NCBI RefSeq assembly: GCF_022458985.1
Contig: NC_061777.1
Coordinates: 17,263,668-17,327,667 of the forward strand
Length of the DNA stretch: 64,000 nucleotides
Direction: 5' to 3'
Origin: Mugil cephalus
Taxonomy: Eukaryota; Chordata; Actinopteri; Mugiliformes; Mugilidae
This document shows, piece by piece, positions 62,560-64,000 of the stretch. The notes below the pieces were generated by a model. It was given only the letters and a program-made list of their open reading frames with translations. It searched no databases and was not told the DNA's origin. Position 1 is the stretch's first letter, and each line of letters starts with the position of its first letter. The translations under genes were made by a program, and so were the position numbers.

Positions 62560-64000
62560 TTTCTATTTTTTTGTCCACTCAAGTGGGGTGTGGTGTGCGG
62601 CTTTGGTGTGTCTCAGCTGAAACCGAAGACGTGAACTGAGAGTTTATTCATGAGTCTGGAAGTCCATCTCATCCTTGTTAGCACATCACTTCGCTGTCTT
62701 CTTCTCTGGCGCGCGGCCATACCGCAGACACATTTGAGAAGACGACTTCTCCGTCCTCTGGGGAGAAAGGATAATGAATTCCTTTGTCAGGTAGGAGAAG
62801 GTGATTCACCTTGTTTGCAGAAATGTAACAGACAACAGTGGCATGGCACTGGAGATGGAGGGCAGAGTTCACTGAAAGGACAAATCCATTACAGAGAATA
62901 AACACTCAGTGAAAATCGCCTGCTGCACTGTGAGAGTTTTGCATTCATTTCCATTGAGGTGGATGAACTGATTCTCTGATTGGAGGGTCACTTTGCATCT
63001 AAGTTGAATTTTGCCCGAAGCTTATTGCTGTTTGCCTGATAGCAACTTCCTCTGTAATTATGAGATTATGAGATTGCTAATTATGAGATTTGAAATTAGT
63101 GTATTAAAATGGGAGTTCGATCTTTTATCAAGGACAAGCAAATGAATCACAAATATTACTGACGTTTACGCGAAGGCTTTTCAGCGAGTGATTTGTAGGA
63201 AAGCAAGATGTCACCTCAAGGACAGTGCTGGTCTGTTTGTGTCCACAAGAGGGGGTTTGGTCAGCTGTTACTGACTTACAAGAGCTGTAACTAATGTAAC
63301 ACCTAAATATACTCTGGCTTTTGGGGTATGTTAGAGGGATGGAGGGCACAGGATTCTTGAGGTTTGAGATAAGTGCAGATGCTGTAACACCGGTTACCCA
63401 CATGTAAAACCGGTCAGGGACGATGTTTCTGCACCTTCTTTTAGAATTGCGTGTGCATGTTTTTGATGTGTGATGTTTGGCTGGGGGGGATAATGTGTTT
63501 TTCTCTCTAGCAGCAGATGCTTGTGGTGTTCACATGAGAATAACACTTAATTTTTGGGAAAATATTTTGAACAGGAGGTGGGCTGTGGGCAGCCGCGCTG
63601 CAAAGTGGTAACAGAAGGAATTAGGATCTGTCCATTAGACATAGCACCCTGCGGTGCCATCAGCCATCCGCCAAGAGACGCCCAATGGTAAAAGACAATG
63701 TCATTTTCTGAATCTAGAGGAAAGACTTCAAATAAATACACATCCATGTATAAAGCTCCCAGATTAAAAGTGCCTAAAACAGCTTCCATAAATCAAGTTT
63801 TTGTCCAATGTCCGTGAAACCACATGCATTGTTAGGCTATTGGAACTCCAGAAGAACAAACTGAGATTTGGTTTCGGTGGGTATGCTGAACAGCTAAACC
63901 CATTTACCATTGTGAGTGGTATTCAACACTCTAAGGGTCTGAAATTAGGAGGCACTGCTGTGTATCAAGCTCCCAGTTTGTTGTGGGTTTGTGGAATTTC

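Larger units (their letters stand above)
59720..64000. other. Gene-free region upstream of stc1
   Basis: No exon of a further gene was identified before the window ends. It contains an L2-type LINE tail (61049-61165), two candidate conserved blocks (61925-62300 and 62980-63130), a C-rich tract (62534-62559) and a CTCF-like CCACAAGAGGGGG (63243-63255). Confidence 0.55.

Overview
The window is vertebrate nuclear DNA, almost certainly from a ray-finned (teleost) fish. The genes are split into short exons with GT-AG introns. The intergenic DNA is AT-rich and carries repeats familiar from teleost genomes: a Tc1-like transposon relic, a tRNA-derived SINE, an L2-type LINE tail, a BEL/Pao retrotransposon relic and a long (AC)n microsatellite. 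There is no operon, CRISPR array or prokaryotic feature. All exon models below were threaded by hand from splice sites and reading phase.

Layout, left to right. (1) 205-600 (+): the last three coding exons of guanine deaminase (gda). (2) 601-6700: repeat-rich spacer with SINE, other interspersed repeats and a decayed BEL/Pao element. (3) 6701-10814 (+): a four-exon, 675-residue leucine-rich-repeat protein with an elongin BC-box-like N-terminus; I could not name it. (4) 12741-17616 (+): entpd4, the Golgi/lysosomal UDPase, complete in 12 coding exons and 621 residues. (5) 21024-26049 (+): slc25a37 (mitoferrin-1), complete in 4 exons and 337 residues. (6) 35104-35933 (-): nkx3-1, 2 exons, 197 residues. 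(7) 40545-41954 (-): an NK2-class homeobox gene of the nkx2.6/nkx2.7 type, 2 exons, 267 residues. (8) 56320-59459 (-): stc1 (stanniocalcin-1), 4 exons, 256 residues. The remainder is intergenic, including two large gene-free spans (about 9 kb and 14 kb) around the homeobox pair, where developmental enhancers would be expected.

The order entpd4 - slc25a37 - nkx3-1 - nkx2.6/2.7 - stc1 matches, from memory, the human 8p21 block ENTPD4-SLC25A37-NKX3-1-NKX2-6-STC1. This supports the ortholog calls and suggests regulatory linkage around the NK pair. gda and the LRR gene flank the block on the left; human GDA lies elsewhere, on chromosome 9.

The genes do not form one pathway. They cover purine catabolism (gda), Golgi/lysosome nucleotide hydrolysis (entpd4), mitochondrial iron import for haem (slc25a37), mesoderm and cardiac/pharyngeal transcription factors (nkx pair) and calcium/phosphate hormone signalling (stc1). 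I found no convincing wholly new biological system. The most useful leads are the unnamed BC-box LRR gene, the tandem splice donors in entpd4 that recreate a known mammalian 8-residue isoform switch, a paired UPRE-like palindrome upstream of entpd4, a non-autonomous transposon with perfect 24-bp inverted ends, a roughly 95-bp dispersed direct repeat, and several candidate conserved non-coding blocks.
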